Shown: positions 50,948 through 59,899 of the stretch, piece by piece
Position numbering within the stretch: the first letter of the stretch is position 1
Layout of the letters: every line of letters starts with the position of its first letter
Source: JANQOZ01 sp045106555
Lineage (GTDB): Bacteria; Pseudomonadota; Gammaproteobacteria; Xanthomonadales; SZUA-38
DNA: 64,000 nt
Reading direction: 5' to 3'
NCBI GenBank assembly: GCA_045106555.1
Contig: JBGCET010000010.1
Span: 124,001 to 188,000 of the forward strand
The notes under the pieces: generated by a model
What the model was told of the DNA's origin: nothing
The model's database searches: none
Seen by the model: the letters and a program-made list of their open reading frames with translations, nothing else
Translations under genes and position numbers: made by a program

Positions 50948-51970
50948 CTATCCCCCTATTCGATACATTTCGACTTTACTGTCCTCTCCCACCTCGGGAG
51001 AGGACTGCTGGGCGCTGCGGATCTCACTGTATCGGTCCGCACGGCGCCGCCAAATGGTTGCAATGGCGTCCGCGAGCTCCTCATCGCTGGTATTACCCCG
51101 TACCAGCGACCTCAACGGTGCACCGTGGCTGGCGAAAAGGCAGGTATACAGAGTGCCATCCGATGATAAACGGGCGCGATTGCAGTCGCCGCAAAACGGC
51201 TGACTCACTGAACTGATCAAACCCACTTCGCCCTGCCCGTCCAAATAACGAAAACGACGCGCCACCTCACCAGGGTAGTGCGCATCCAGCGGCTCCAGCG
51301 GCCAACGCCGGTGTATTTGAGTCTTCAGATCAACGCTGGGAACCACCTCGGCTTTCAGCCAGCCGTTGCGGGTCCCGACATCCATATATTCGATCAGGCG
51401 CACGACCACCGATGTACCGCGAAAATGCTCTAGCAACTTCAGTACGCCATCATCGTTGACGCCTTTTTGCACCACGGCATTGATCTTCACCGGCTCTAAG
51501 CCGGCAGCAATGGCGGCTTCAATGCCCCCCAGCGCCGCAGCCAGATCTCCCCGTCCACCACTCATCCGCGCAAAGGTTGCTGGATCTACACTGTCCAGGC
51601 TCACCGTCACTCGCCGTAACCCAGCCGCGCGCAAAGCCTGAGCGCGTTTTGCCAGTAATACTCCGTTGGTGGTCAGTGCCAGATCTTTCAGCCCTTCAAC
51701 CGCGCTGACGCCACTGACAATGGATTCCAGATCTTTTCGCAGCAGCGGCTCACCACCCGTGAGTCGAATTTTCTCGACGCCCAAACCCACCATAACTTTC
51801 GTCAGACGAGTAATTTCTTCGGCGTTAAGACGAATGCTGGAATCGATGAACTGATAGTCCTCGGTGAACAACTCCGCAGGCATACAGTAAGGGCAGCGGA
51901 AATTACACCGGTCGATCAAGGAAATTCGTAAATCGCGCAGGGGGCGGTTTCGCGTATCCAGGGTTACCAT
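50948..51970 (-). CDS. moaA: GTP 3',8-cyclase MoaA (radical SAM)
   Basis: 340 residues. The radical SAM cluster ligands are Cys22, Cys26 and Cys29 (RCNFRCPYC). KIRLTGGEPLLRKDLE binds SAM, and the second cluster is in PFCGDCNRARLSSDGTLYTC. It ends with the conserved GG. MoaA converts GTP to 3',8-cyclo-GTP, the first step of cofactor synthesis. The ATG overlaps the moeA stop by seven bases. Confidence 0.97.
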   Translation of the reverse strand: MVTLDTRNRPLRDLRISLIDRCNFRCPYCMPAELFTEDYQFIDSSIRLNAEEITRLTKVMVGLGVEKIRLTGGEPLLRKDLESIVSGVSAVEGLKDLALTTNGVLLAKRAQALRAAGLRRVTVSLDSVDPATFARMSGGRGDLAAALGGIEAAIAAGLEPVKINAVVQKGVNDDGVLKLLEHFRGTSVVVRLIEYMDVGTRNGWLKAEVVPSVDLKTQIHRRWPLEPLDAHYPGEVARRFRYLDGQGEVGLISSVSQPFCGDCNRARLSSDGTLYTCLFASHGAPLRSLVRGNTSDEELADAIATIWRRRADRYSEIRSAQQSSPEVGEDSKVEMYRIGG

Positions 51971-53175
51971 GGAAAAAACGGCAATTCTGTGCCGGCCTTA
52001 AACACCCGCTGCTCGGCCGGCAATTCGACAAATCCAGAGCTACCAGCAAGGGCAAAGAAGTCACCGGAAGTATTGAGCTCCAGCGGCTGGGCCAAGGTGC
52101 CACCCGGCGCAAGCTGAACTGGAACAAACCGGGTGAGGTCGTTGCTGAAACTCAATGTCGCACCAAGCTCCACTACTCGTGGCGGCAGCAGTTCGTCGCT
52201 AATGGCACGCAGGGCCGGCTCCACGTAGCGATGGAAACACACCAGCGCCGACACCGGATTTCCCGGCAAAGCAAATACCGGCTGACCCGCCTTGCCAACC
52301 CCAAACCACATCGGTTTACCCGGTTTCTGACTGACCCGGTGAAAGGCCTTCTTGACGCCCAGACTTTCCAGCACGCCGGGCACATGATCAAACCTGCCCC
52401 GGGACACTCCGCCAGTCAGAATGATGAGATCAAACTCGTCCAACCCCTTGGCCATTTCTTTGGCGATGATCGCGGGATCATCCGGTAAATGAACCCGGGC
52501 AACCTGGGTAAGCCCCATACCGGCCAAGCGGCCACTGATGGCGTAATCGTTGGCCATGCGAATCTGATGCGCCGCCACCGGCATGCCGGGCTCAACCAGC
52601 TCGTCTCCCGTGGCCACCACCAGTGCGCTGGGCCAGCGTTTAACACTCACCTCGCTGCGTCCTACCGACGCCAGCACCGCCAGCTCGGGGCCGCGGATGA
52701 GCGTGCCGGGTTGCAATAGGACCTGCCCAATGGGGTAGTCAGAGCCTCGCCGATGGACAAAGCGCCAAGGCGTTATCTGGTCCGGCACATTGAGGGTCGC
52801 CATACCATCAACCAAAGCAATCTCTTCCACGGGAATGACTGAATCGCAGCCTAACGGCAACACAGCCCCGGTCATCACCTCCATGCACTGGGCAGGGTCA
52901 GGCAGCTCAGGCTGCGGCTGGCCAGCGCCATGAACAGCGCTCACCGGAAAATGGCGCTGCCCGCCGGATACCGCCTCGCGTCGCAGCGCAATGCCATCCA
53001 TGGTGACGCGATCGAACGGCGGTTGATCACGATCAGCAACAACAGTTTCGGCCAGCCGGCGTCCATAGGCCCGAGTGAGCGGCACTTGGGTCAGCTGGCC
53101 GGTAGGCATGGCGGCAGCGATAGCGGCAGCGGCCTGTTCCGGAGAAATCAGCGAATCGGACGAGTGATTGGGCAT
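51964..53175 (-). CDS. moeA: Molybdopterin molybdotransferase MoeA
   Basis: 403 residues. N-terminal RRLAETVVADRDQPPFDRVTMDG, then GAVLPLGCDSVIPVEE, the MoCF-type domain with VVATGDELVEPG, ILTGGVSRGRFDHV and FALPGNPVSALVCFHRYVEP, and a C-terminal beta domain (LNTSGDFFALAGSSGFVELP). It inserts molybdate into adenylated molybdopterin. The frame reads up to 53475, but the ATG at 53175 gives the family N-terminus. It leads moeA-moaA-moaD-moaE. Confidence 0.95.
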   Translation of the reverse strand: MPNHSSDSLISPEQAAAAIAAAMPTGQLTQVPLTRAYGRRLAETVVADRDQPPFDRVTMDGIALRREAVSGGQRHFPVSAVHGAGQPQPELPDPAQCMEVMTGAVLPLGCDSVIPVEEIALVDGMATLNVPDQITPWRFVHRRGSDYPIGQVLLQPGTLIRGPELAVLASVGRSEVSVKRWPSALVVATGDELVEPGMPVAAHQIRMANDYAISGRLAGMGLTQVARVHLPDDPAIIAKEMAKGLDEFDLIILTGGVSRGRFDHVPGVLESLGVKKAFHRVSQKPGKPMWFGVGKAGQPVFALPGNPVSALVCFHRYVEPALRAISDELLPPRVVELGATLSFSNDLTRFVPVQLAPGGTLAQPLELNTSGDFFALAGSSGFVELPAEQRVFKAGTELPFFPW

Positions 53176-53260
53176 CGGTGGTGTTGCCAGAATTAACTTG
53201 GGGTCAGACTTAGCGCAGTTTACGCAGATGGCGGCGCAATGAGAACCGTGGGGGGCGGTG

Positions 53261-53291
53261 GCGCTGAGGGGCCTTAAGACCCCCTCAGCGC
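53261..53291. promoter_or_regulatory. Palindrome with 11-bp arms upstream of purH
   Basis: GCGCTGAGGGG (53261-53271) and CCCCTCAGCGC (53281-53291) are exact inverse copies around a nine-base centre containing CTTAAG. It lies between the divergent moeA and purH genes and covers the -35 area of the candidate purH promoter. No T run follows, so an operator or 5' structural element is more likely than a terminator. Confidence 0.55.
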
Positions 53292-53300
53292 TGCTATAAT
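53274..53300 (+). promoter_or_regulatory. Candidate sigma-70 promoter of purH
   Basis: A consensus TATAAT at 53295-53300 lies 27 bases before the purH ATG. TTAAGA at 53274-53279 (four of six -35 matches) is 15 bases upstream, a short spacer. A transcript would have a leader of about 20 bases. Confidence 0.5.
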
Positions 53301-53326
53301 GCGCCGCTTTGTGTCTAAGGCTGCCC

Positions 53327-54892
53327 ATGACTGCTTCCACCTCACCCACTCGCCGCGCGCTAATCAGCGTTTCTGACAAAACCGGTATCGTTGACCTGGC
53401 CCAGCAGCTCAACGACCTGGGCTTCAACATATTGTCCACCGGCGGCACCGCCAAAGCCTTGGCAGACGCCGGCATTCCCGTGACCCAAGTTGGCGACTAC
53501 ACCGGCTTTCCTGAAATCATGGGTGGTCGGGTCAAAACCCTGCACCCCAAGGTTCACGGCGGCATTCTGGGGCGACGAGATGTCGACGCCGATGTGATGA
53601 CCGAAATGGCCATTGACCCCATCGACGTGGTGGTAGTGAACCTGTATCCGTTCCAAAGCACCGTCGCCGGTGGCGCCGACTACGCGGACGCCGTCGAGCA
53701 GATTGACATTGGTGGTCCCGCCATGGTCCGAGCCTCAGCCAAGAACCACGCCAGCGTCAGCATCGTGGTAGACCCTGCGGACTACTCGGCGGTGATTGAT
53801 GAACTAAAGGCCAAAGGCAACACCAGCGACACGCTGCGCAAGCGCCTGGCGGCGACGGCCTTTGGCCACACCGCGGCCTACGACAGCGCCATTGCTAGCT
53901 GGCTTAATGAGCACAATGAGACGCCATTTCCGACAACCCTCACCTTCGGTTACCAGGGCGGTGAGACTCTACGGTATGGGGAAAACCCCCACCAGCAGGG
54001 CGCGTTTTACCGCTCAAGCCATCCGCCGGCCGGCTGCCTGGCAGCGGCTGAATTGATCCAGGGCAAAGCCCTTTCCTACAACAATCTGGGCGACGCTAAC
54101 GCTGCATTAGAATGCGCTCAGGCGTTTACCGATGCCCCCGCTGCCTGTGTCATCGTCAAACACGCCAACCCTTGCGGCGTAGCGGTTGCCGAATCCCAGC
54201 AAGCGGCCTATCACCAGGCCTTCGCAACGGACCCAACCTCGGCCTTTGGCGGCATCATTGCGTTCAACGGGATTGTGGACCAGCCCATCATTGAAGAAAT
54301 CCTGGGCAAACAGTTTGTGGAAGTCATTATCGCGCCACACTTCACCAGTGGTGCCAGGGAAGCACTGAAAGCTAAACCGAATGTGCGGGTGCTGGCCACA
54401 GGCGATTGGCCCACCTCACCCATTGGCGGCTACGATTTTCGGCCCGTGGGCGGCGGTCTGATTGTCCAGGATGCAGACACCGGCGTGATTACGGCCAATG
54501 ACCTGAAAGTGGTCTCGAAAAGAGCGCCATCCCAGGCGCAGATCAACGATCTGCTGTTTGCCTGGAAAGTGGCAAAATTTGTCAAATCTAACGCTATCGT
54601 CTATGCCCGAGACCTGGCGACCGTGGGCGTTGGCGCAGGCCAGATGAGCCGCGTCATCAGCGCGCAAATCGCCGGCCTCAAGGCCCAACAGGAAGGCCTG
54701 AGCGTACCCGGATCGGTCATGTCCTCCGATGCCTTCTTCCCTTTTCGTGACGGTATCGACGCGGCCGCTCAGGCCGGTATAGCCGCTGTTATTCAGCCTG
54801 GCGGATCCATGCGCGACAAGGAGGTCATTGCGGCCGCGGATGAACACGATATCGCCATGGTCTTCACCGGCATGCGCCACTTCAAACACTGA
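53327..54892 (+). CDS. purH: Bifunctional AICAR transformylase / IMP cyclohydrolase
   Basis: 521 residues. The N-terminal cyclohydrolase domain has ALISVSDKTGIVDLAQQL, STGGTAKALADAG and GGRVKTLHPKVHGGIL; the transformylase domain has LRYGENPHQQGAFY, CVIVKHANPCGVA and DAFFPFRDGIDAAAQAG. It performs the last two steps of IMP synthesis. AAGG seven bases before ATG 53327 favours this start over the frame start at 53309. purD begins within its stop codon. Confidence 0.97.
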   Translation: MTASTSPTRRALISVSDKTGIVDLAQQLNDLGFNILSTGGTAKALADAGIPVTQVGDYTGFPEIMGGRVKTLHPKVHGGILGRRDVDADVMTEMAIDPIDVVVVNLYPFQSTVAGGADYADAVEQIDIGGPAMVRASAKNHASVSIVVDPADYSAVIDELKAKGNTSDTLRKRLAATAFGHTAAYDSAIASWLNEHNETPFPTTLTFGYQGGETLRYGENPHQQGAFYRSSHPPAGCLAAAELIQGKALSYNNLGDANAALECAQAFTDAPAACVIVKHANPCGVAVAESQQAAYHQAFATDPTSAFGGIIAFNGIVDQPIIEEILGKQFVEVIIAPHFTSGAREALKAKPNVRVLATGDWPTSPIGGYDFRPVGGGLIVQDADTGVITANDLKVVSKRAPSQAQINDLLFAWKVAKFVKSNAIVYARDLATVGVGAGQMSRVISAQIAGLKAQQEGLSVPGSVMSSDAFFPFRDGIDAAAQAGIAAVIQPGGSMRDKEVIAAADEHDIAMVFTGMRHFKH

Positions 54893-56160
54893 TGAAGATT
54901 TTGATTGTCGGCAGCGGCGGCCGAGAGCATGCGTTAGCGTGGCGCTGTGCCCAGGACCCTCAGGTCACCGAAGTTGTGGTGGCGCCTGGGAATGCGGGTA
55001 CCGCTGCGGAGCCCAAGCTTCACAACGCGCCGGTAGCAGCAGACGATATACCAGGTTTGCTGACGCTGGCTCAGGACCGCGACATTGACCTGACCATCAT
55101 TGGGCCGGAACAACCGCTGGTTGCCGGCATTGTCGATCAATTCGGTGAGGCTGGCCTGCGCTGCTTCGGCCCCAGCGCGGGGGCCGCGCAGCTGGAAGGA
55201 TCCAAGGCCTTTAGCAAAGACTTCATGCAGCGTCACCAGATTCCTACCGCGACCTTTGAGGCCTTCGAACAGGTCGATCAGGCGTTGGCTTATTTGAAAA
55301 CCGTTGGCGCTCCCATCGTGGTCAAAGCAGATGGCCTGGCCGCCGGCAAGGGCGTTGTTGTGGCGCAAACCCTGGCTGAAGCCGAACAGGCGGTTGCCGA
55401 CATGTTAAGCGGCGGGCGGTTTGGCGAAGCTGGACACCGGGTAATTATCGAAGAGTTCGTTGAAGGGGAAGAGGCCAGCTTTATCGCCCTGTGTGATGGC
55501 AAGAACGCCCTGCCGCTGGCAACCTCTCAGGATCACAAAGCCGCCTACAATGGCGATACCGGGCCCAATACTGGCGGCATGGGAGCCTACTCACCCGCGC
55601 CGGTCGTTACCTCCCAGCTGCATCAAAAAATCATGGACGAGGTGATCAGCCCTACTCTGGAGGGGATGAGCGCTGAAGGACATCCCTTCACCGGATTTCT
55701 CTACGCGGGCGTGATGATCAAGCCCAACGGTGATTTGAAAGTCCTTGAATTTAACGTCCGTTTCGGTGACCCCGAAACCCAGCCCATCATGATGCGACTG
55801 ACCTCTAGTCTTGCCACCCACTGTCTGGATGCGCTGGATCAACAGGTATTAAAAACCCCTGCAAGCTGGGATCCGCGGTCGTGTCTTGGTGTGGTGCTGG
55901 CTGCTGGCGGCTACCCCGGCTCATACGCTTCAGGTGCGCCGATCAGCGGGCTCAACACTGTTACCCCACCCGCCAGGGTGTTTCATGCAGGGACTCGCCA
56001 GGACGGCGATCAGGTGGTTACTCAAGGGGGACGCGTGCTGTGCGTTTGCGCGCTGGGTGACAGTCTGTCTGACGCCCACCAAGCGGCCTATGACGCGGTG
56101 GACAATATCCACTGGGATGGTTGTGAGTACCGAACGGATATCGGGCACCGAGCGCTCTGA
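54892..56160 (+). CDS. purD: Phosphoribosylamine-glycine ligase
   Basis: 422 residues. ILIVGSGGREHALAWR opens the N domain; DLTIIGPEQPLVAGIVDQF, the ATP-grasp VVKADGLAAGKGVVVA, DHKAAYNGDTGPNTGGMGAYSP and GFLYAGVMIKPNGDLKVLEFNVRFGDPETQP follow (given in parts). It makes glycinamide ribonucleotide in purine synthesis. ATG overlaps the purH TGA by one base, so the pair is coupled. Confidence 0.97.
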   Translation: MKILIVGSGGREHALAWRCAQDPQVTEVVVAPGNAGTAAEPKLHNAPVAADDIPGLLTLAQDRDIDLTIIGPEQPLVAGIVDQFGEAGLRCFGPSAGAAQLEGSKAFSKDFMQRHQIPTATFEAFEQVDQALAYLKTVGAPIVVKADGLAAGKGVVVAQTLAEAEQAVADMLSGGRFGEAGHRVIIEEFVEGEEASFIALCDGKNALPLATSQDHKAAYNGDTGPNTGGMGAYSPAPVVTSQLHQKIMDEVISPTLEGMSAEGHPFTGFLYAGVMIKPNGDLKVLEFNVRFGDPETQPIMMRLTSSLATHCLDALDQQVLKTPASWDPRSCLGVVLAAGGYPGSYASGAPISGLNTVTPPARVFHAGTRQDGDQVVTQGGRVLCVCALGDSLSDAHQAAYDAVDNIHWDGCEYRTDIGHRAL

Positions 56161-56297
56161 CGCTGAGTCTCGCCGGACACCGGTAATCGGTGGCGAATGA
56201 TTACCACAAACCACACTGGTCGAGGAATTCAGAATTGTAGTCGGTCGCGGCGTTTCGCTTCGTTGCAGACCGCTAGGGGGGATTGGGGCATGGCCTC

Positions 56298-56381
56298 GAG
56301 GATACCGGCGTTGATAGGCACTTCATTGGATGGCTCCCTGCGGTCCGCTCCAATGAAGTGCCTATCAACGCCCGCATCCTC
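56298..56381. repeat. 33-bp inverted repeat in the purD to aldo/keto reductase gap
   Basis: Arms 56298-56330 and 56349-56381 are inverse copies with two mismatches; 24 bases next to the spacer match exactly. The spacer is 18 bases. The whole intergenic stretch (56161-56438) is non-coding between convergent genes, and GTTTTTTGG follows the right arm at about 56391. It could be a bidirectional terminator, a miniature mobile element or a dispersed repeat; I cannot tell from one copy. Confidence 0.7.
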
Positions 56382-56438
56382 TACACCTGGGTTTTTTGGT
56401 GAGCGCTGAGCGAGTGGCCGCTGGATCAACATGCCCGT

Positions 56439-57347
56439 TTAAAGTTTGTCGATGAAGGCTTCTTGCTGACTGCGTTGATTGGCGTTGGGTACAGCACCGG
56501 TGGCTGCCGCCATGTTGTCCTGAACGTGTTTGATTTTTCTCGTGCCGGGGATTGGGCAAGTTACAGCGGGGTGGCCCAACAGATATTTTAGAAAGAACTG
56601 TCCCCAGCTTTGGCAATCGAATTCTGCGGCCCAAGGCGGTAGCGGCTGGCCCTGGGTTTTCTCGAACAATCGACCTCGACCAAAGGGCAGATTGACCAGC
56701 ACTGCGATACCGCGGTCCTGGGCCAATGGAAGCAACGTCTCGGCGGCCTGGCGGTCATCCAGCGAATAGTTGAGCTGGACAAAATCCAGCGGCTGGTTGC
56801 GCATCACAGACTCCAACTCAGCAAACTGGGTGTGTCGTGATGTGGTGACGCCCACGTAACGGGTCAATCCTTCGGCCTGGGCCTCTCGTAGAGCCGGCAG
56901 CAGCGTGTCTACAGCGCGCAGGTTGTGCACTTGTATTAGCTCGGCATGATCGGTTTTCAATTTGTCCAGTGACGTTGCCATTTGTCTGGGGCCGTCGGTG
57001 CGGCCGTCAATCTTCGTGGCGAAAAACAGTTTGTCCCGGATACCCAGAGCGTCGGTAAGTTCTCCAATCACTTGCTCTGATACACCCTGGCCATAGGACG
57101 GCGCGGTGTCGATGAGTTGGCCGCCCAGGCGAGAGAATTCTGCAAGGGTTTCCTTCAGCATCGCCTTATCTGCAGTGCTACTGACCCCGTATCGATTGGT
57201 GCCTATGCCCATCGCCGTGATGGAGTCCCCAGAGGCCGGAATCGTTCGTTTGACCAGGGGGGCCTCTGTTGAACTGGGGGCGGTTACCGCCAGGCCCAGT
57301 CCCGCAGCAACGCTGCCCGTTATCAATCGTCTTCGGCTTACCATCAC
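56439..57347 (-). CDS. Aldo/keto reductase with Tat-type signal peptide
   Basis: 302 residues. The start VSRRRLITGSVAAGLGLAVTAP is a twin-arginine leader (SRRRLI plus hydrophobic stretch), suggesting periplasmic export in folded form. The reductase barrel has the tetrad Asp-Tyr in LIDTAPSYGQGVSEQ, Lys in FFATKID and His in ELIQVHNLRA, with a C-terminal AVTCPIPGTRKIKHVQDN cofactor loop. Substrate unknown. NADPH is scarce in the periplasm, so location or cofactor is odd. It lies 40 bases downstream of the oxidase operon on the same strand. Confidence 0.85.
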   Translation of the reverse strand: MMVSRRRLITGSVAAGLGLAVTAPSSTEAPLVKRTIPASGDSITAMGIGTNRYGVSSTADKAMLKETLAEFSRLGGQLIDTAPSYGQGVSEQVIGELTDALGIRDKLFFATKIDGRTDGPRQMATSLDKLKTDHAELIQVHNLRAVDTLLPALREAQAEGLTRYVGVTTSRHTQFAELESVMRNQPLDFVQLNYSLDDRQAAETLLPLAQDRGIAVLVNLPFGRGRLFEKTQGQPLPPWAAEFDCQSWGQFFLKYLLGHPAVTCPIPGTRKIKHVQDNMAAATGAVPNANQRSQQEAFIDKL

Positions 57348-57387
57348 ACTTTCTCCTGAAAACCACCCGCCGCACGGAATGTCGGCA

Positions 57388-57495
57388 TTATATCCCCATC
57401 AGCCAACGCAGCGCGCTGGCAATTGCAACAAGGGTAACAACGCCGGCTAACCACAGACCGACGAACCAGGCCAGCTGACGGCCATTGCGACTCAT
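57388..57495 (-). CDS. Small membrane protein of the cio/bd oxidase operon (DUF2474/CydX-like)
   Basis: 35 residues, MSRNGRQLAWF then one hydrophobic helix VGLWLAGVVTLVAIASALRW and LMGI at the end. ATG overlaps the cioB stop by one base (TGATG). The basic start, one helix and position after cioB match the DUF2474 proteins that accompany bd-type oxidases, which in other bd oxidases (CydX) stabilise the complex. The short length means the family call rests on context and composition. Confidence 0.75.
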   Translation of the reverse strand: MSRNGRQLAWFVGLWLAGVVTLVAIASALRWLMGI

Positions 57496-58499
57496 CAATG
57501 GTAGCCCTCACCGGCCTTTAACTTACCCCGGAACACCCAGTACGCATAGGCGGTATAGGCCAAAATCATCGGCAGCAAAATGCTGGTACCCACTAACAGG
57601 AAACTCAGACTGGAATCGGGCGCTGCCGCCTGCCACACCGTTAGAGACCTTGGCACCACGTAGGGAAACAAGCTTACGGTCAGTCCCATGTAGCTCACCA
57701 TGAACAGGCCAAGGGTTGCGCCAAAGGGTAAGGCATCGATTTTTTTGCGAAGGCCAAAAATCACCGCGCCGCCTAGCAGCATCACAACAAACGGGATTGG
57801 CCAGAGCACCGCAATGTTGGGCCAACTGAACCAGCGACTGGCAATTTCCGGACTGAGCACCGGCGTCCACAGGCTCACCACGGCGATGAGGCCAAGCATG
57901 GCTACTGCAAGCGGCAGCGCCAGCCGATACGCCCGATCGCGCAGACCGCCGTCGGATTTGAGAATAAGCCAGGCTGCGCCCAGAAGACCGTATCCGACGC
58001 TGACCGCAACGCCGGTGAGGACACTAAAAGGCGTTAACCAATCAAACCAGCCGCCCGCGTAGGCTCGGTTGTCGACCTCAATGCCCTGTACAAAAGCGCC
58101 CAATATCAGACCCTGACAGAACGCTGCCATTAAGGAGCCTGCGGTAAAACTGATGTCCCAAAGGGCCCGATGGGCTGGGTCGCGCCAGCGAAATTCGAAC
58201 GCAACACCGCGAAACACCAGCCCCAGCAACATGGCGATCAGGGGGGCGTAGAAGGCCGTCATCAGGACGCCGTAGGCTAGCGGGAAGGCGGCAAAGAGGC
58301 CACCCCCACCCAACACCAGCCAGGTTTCATTGCCGTCCCACACCGGCGCTATGGAGTTCATGGCCCGATCTCGCTCGTCGCCAACGTTAAGCCAGGGAAA
58401 CAGCAGCCCGATGCCCAGGTCGAAACCGTCCATCACCACATACAGCAAGACTGACACGCTGAGCAGTCCCGCCCATACCAGCGCAAGATCAATCATCAA
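57495..58499 (-). CDS. cioB: Cyanide-insensitive/bd-type quinol oxidase subunit II
   Basis: 334 residues with eight or so membrane helices. WAGLLSVSVLLYVVMDGFDLGIGLL is the family start, then IAPVWDGNETWLVLGGGGLFAAFP, the CydB signature, and RGVAFEFRW. It is the second core subunit of the quinol oxidase. The stop overlaps the small DUF2474 gene and the start overlaps cioA by four bases. Confidence 0.95.
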   Translation of the reverse strand: MMIDLALVWAGLLSVSVLLYVVMDGFDLGIGLLFPWLNVGDERDRAMNSIAPVWDGNETWLVLGGGGLFAAFPLAYGVLMTAFYAPLIAMLLGLVFRGVAFEFRWRDPAHRALWDISFTAGSLMAAFCQGLILGAFVQGIEVDNRAYAGGWFDWLTPFSVLTGVAVSVGYGLLGAAWLILKSDGGLRDRAYRLALPLAVAMLGLIAVVSLWTPVLSPEIASRWFSWPNIAVLWPIPFVVMLLGGAVIFGLRKKIDALPFGATLGLFMVSYMGLTVSLFPYVVPRSLTVWQAAAPDSSLSFLLVGTSILLPMILAYTAYAYWVFRGKLKAGEGYH

Positions 58500-59899
58500 A
58501 ACGCCCCCTTGCTTTCAAATTCCCGCGAACTGGCAGCCGCTGGCGCGGCCCGGGAGGGTTCATGAGACGCCACATCCTCCTCACCCGGCACCGGTGGCCT
58601 CCGCAGCATGTGCAACACATACCAGGTTCCCATACCGAAAACGACGGTGTACACCACCACAAATGCCAGCAGCGATGCCAGGGTAGCGGGCGCGCCGATC
58701 GGTGATACCGAGTCCGCCGTTCGAAGAAGACCATAGACCGTATACGGTTGGCGCCCAACTTCTGTGGTAATCCAGCCGGCAACGACAGCAACAAAACCCG
58801 ACGGGCCCATCAGCAGGACCATTTTCTGAAACACCCGGGCGTCATATAAGCGCTTGCGGAATCTCAGCCACAAACTCAACAGGCCTACAGCCAACATGGC
58901 CATGCCAATCCCAATCATGACGCGAAAACTGAAAAATACGATGGGTACGTTGGGCCATTCCTCACGGGGCCATGCCTCCAGTCCACGCACCTCGCCGTCC
59001 AGTTCGTGGGTCAGAATCAAACTGCCCAGTTTTGGAATTTCCAAGGCCATGCGGGTTTCTCCGGCTTGCATATCTGGCAGGCCAAACAAAATAAGCGGAG
59101 CCCCCTGGCGAGTTTCAAAGTGCCCCTCCATGGCGGCGATTTTGGCCGGCTGATGTTCGAAGGTGTTAAGGCCATGCAGGTCGCCTGCGGCGATCTGCAG
59201 CGGCGTGACCAGGGCTGCCATCCACAGCGCCATCGAGAACATCACGCGGGCCGCTTCGTTGGTCTTGTCCTTCAGCAGGTGATAGGCGCCCGCGGCGCCA
59301 ACCACAAAAGCCGTGGTCAGATAGGCTGCCAGCACCATATGCACCAGCCTGTAGGGAAAGGATGGATTGAAGATCACCTTAAACCAGTCTGCGGGAACAT
59401 ATTGACCGGCTTCATTGATGGCGAAACCCGCTGGGGTTTGCATCCAGCTGTTGACCGACAAAATCCAGAACGCGGAAATCAAGGTGCCTACGGCAACCAT
59501 CAGGGTCGCCATGTAGTGAAGCCTGGGGCCCACGCGGCCCATACCAAACAGCATGACGCCCAGAAAACCTGCCTCCAGGAAAAACGCGGTCAATACCTCG
59601 TAGCCCATCAAAGGCCCAAGGATCGGGCCCGTTTTGTCGGAAAATACGCTCCAGTTCGTTCCAAACTGGTAGCTCATGACAATGCCCGAAACGACACCCA
59701 TGCCAAATACGACGGCGAAAACCTTCATCCAGTACTTAAAAAGGCGCAGGTAGACCTGGCGGCCGGTTTTCAGCCACAACCCTTCCAGAACAGCCAGAAA
59801 GCTGGCCAATCCGATAGAAAAAGCGGGAAAGATAATGTGAAAAGCGATTGTGAACGCGAATTGGATTCGCGCCAGCAAGGTAGCGTCCAGCAGATCCAT
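58496..59899 (-). CDS. cioA: Cyanide-insensitive/bd-type quinol oxidase subunit I
   Basis: 467 residues. The haem-binding helices are seen: FAFTIAFHIIFPAFSIGLA, FWILSVNSWMQTPAG, LVHMVLAAYLTTAFVVGA and GRQPYTVYGLLRTADSVSP, where the quinol loop motif has Tyr in place of the usual Trp. The Q loop is short, as in the CIO subfamily. It reduces oxygen to water without pumping protons. The frame extends to 59986, but ATG 59899 with AGGA upstream is the family start. Confidence 0.95.
   Translation of the reverse strand: MDLLDATLLARIQFAFTIAFHIIFPAFSIGLASFLAVLEGLWLKTGRQVYLRLFKYWMKVFAVVFGMGVVSGIVMSYQFGTNWSVFSDKTGPILGPLMGYEVLTAFFLEAGFLGVMLFGMGRVGPRLHYMATLMVAVGTLISAFWILSVNSWMQTPAGFAINEAGQYVPADWFKVIFNPSFPYRLVHMVLAAYLTTAFVVGAAGAYHLLKDKTNEAARVMFSMALWMAALVTPLQIAAGDLHGLNTFEHQPAKIAAMEGHFETRQGAPLILFGLPDMQAGETRMALEIPKLGSLILTHELDGEVRGLEAWPREEWPNVPIVFFSFRVMIGIGMAMLAVGLLSLWLRFRKRLYDARVFQKMVLLMGPSGFVAVVAGWITTEVGRQPYTVYGLLRTADSVSPIGAPATLASLLAFVVVYTVVFGMGTWYVLHMLRRPPVPGEEDVASHEPSRAAPAAASSREFESKGAF

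Noticed and set aside
56197..56409. 70-codon plus-strand frame and a 67-codon minus-strand frame across the inverted repeat
   Set aside because: Both cross the inverted repeat and have no family match or ribosome site; taken as non-coding.
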